Assembly (NCBI GenBank): GCA_036400075.1
Contig: DASWLV010000196.1
Location: 1-6,124 of the forward strand
Reading direction: 5' to 3'
DNA length: 6,124 bases
DNA from: JALZCH01 sp036400075
Lineage (GTDB): Bacteria > Acidobacteriota > Blastocatellia > Pyrinomonadales > Pyrinomonadaceae
Below the pieces are notes generated by a model. That model saw nothing but the letters and a program-made list of their open reading frames with translations, had not been told where the DNA came from and made no database searches. Shown here piece by piece: positions 5,643-6,124 of the stretch; position 1 is the stretch's first letter, and each line of letters begins with the position of its first letter. Position numbers and translations under genes: made by a program.

Positions 5643-6124
5643 TTAATGTCCTTTTTCATATACTCGAAGCGGTCGGCGCATTAAAAGTTCGCTCCAAAAT
5701 GCTTCGAGGAAAAACACGGCATTAACCATTCGCAAAACCAGGAATGCCGGAAAGCTCGCCAATGCCCGCCAAAACTCTTTTCTTTGTTGAGCTTTAAACA
5801 AAATCGGGACAAGAACGGCAGGCGCGTCAATCACATAACCCAGAAGAAAAAACGGGCTGACGAAAATCGAAAGCAAGGGAATAAGAATCAGGAAAGCGAG
5901 CGATGCAATCGTTGCATCCCACATTGCCAGACCGACAAGAGTTCGCAAATACTGAATTTCGAGAACGCCGCGCCAATGAAGCTGAACGTTTTGGATAAAA
6001 CCGTGCGACCAGCGTTTGAGCTGTTTTCGCATAAAGGAAAAGTTGTGCGGCTCAATCGGATAACAGACGGCTTCGGGAACGAAGCGAACGCTGTGTCCGG
6101 CTTGATAAAAGCTCCAGGTTAAAT
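5643..6124 (-). CDS. Processive family 2 glycosyltransferase, C-terminal part (N-terminus beyond window)
   Basis: The frame stays open from the right edge to TAA 5645-5643, giving 159 residues. The ATG at 6032-6030 is internal: 30 upstream in-frame codons read as the conserved GT2 acceptor region, LTWSFYQAGHSVRFVPEAV. The partial codon at the edge ends in -AT, compatible with the Asp of the family's ED-x-D-LT motif. QLKRW (codons 6023-6009) is the Q-x2-RW motif that holds the growing chain in processive synthases such as PgaC/IcaA, cellulose and hyaluronan synthases. It is followed by hydrophobic segments at fragment residues 62-108 and 117-146 and a basic end, RRPLRVYEKGH. The protein thus probably polymerises or transfers a sugar from a UDP-donor at the inner membrane. 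Donor and product cannot be read because the DxD region is missing. The small membrane protein follows 20 bp downstream. Confidence 0.88.
   Translation of the reverse strand, partial: LTWSFYQAGHSVRFVPEAVCYPIEPHNFSFMRKQLKRWSHGFIQNVQLHWRGVLEIQYLRTLVGLAMWDATIASLAFLILIPLLSIFVSPFFLLGYVIDAPAVLVPILFKAQQRKEFWRALASFPAFLVLRMVNAVFFLEAFWSELLMRRPLRVYEKGH

Noticed and set aside
5643..6032. Treating the glycosyltransferase fragment as a complete 129-residue gene starting at 6032
   Set aside because: The frame continues upstream to the edge with conserved GT2 sequence (LTWSFYQAG and on), so the ATG is internal.
5784..6122. Plus-strand open frame at the right edge
   Set aside because: Antisense to the glycosyltransferase fragment; its product is polar with no recognisable domain.

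Overview
This 6.1 kb window looks like an ordinary chromosomal stretch of a free-living bacterium of moderate GC content. I see no phage, transposase, CRISPR or rRNA/tRNA signal. The taxon cannot be fixed from the sequence. Three things are compatible with Acidobacteriota (Blastocatellia-like) or another non-model phylum: heptanucleotide arrays between genes, poor Shine-Dalgarno sequences, and the style of the CPBP, RecQ-like and membrane proteins. That guess is low confidence.

Plus strand, 1-2303: the 3' part of a UDP-glucose 6-dehydrogenase (5' end outside the window), then a complete WbpP/GalE-type nucleotide-sugar 4-epimerase. Together they suggest supply of UDP-uronic acids and/or epimerised UDP-sugars for surface polysaccharide. 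The 114-bp gap between them carries a heptamer array and a degenerate counterpart in the opposite orientation.

Plus strand, 2304-5098: a 315-residue CPBP-type intramembrane protease with all its catalytic motifs, then a 563-residue RecQ-family helicase with an unusual C-terminal half. A terminator-like hairpin with a T-run lies across the start codon of the CPBP gene. The gap before the helicase is almost entirely a 31-bp perfect inverted repeat made of a second heptamer, ending two bases before the ATG.

Minus strand, 6124-5164, convergent with the helicase gene: the C-terminal part of a processive, membrane-bound family 2 glycosyltransferase (it runs off the right edge), followed 20 bp later by a 152-residue membrane protein of unknown function, probably in the same operon. 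The glycosyltransferase and the sugar-nucleotide genes fit a polysaccharide theme, but they are on opposite strands and separated by unrelated genes, so a shared pathway is only a suggestion.

The least explained part is the non-coding DNA. The two heptamer-based inverted repeats share an ATTAC core and sit directly against start codons, the terminator overlaps a start codon, and none of the three visible plus-strand starts has a Shine-Dalgarno sequence.
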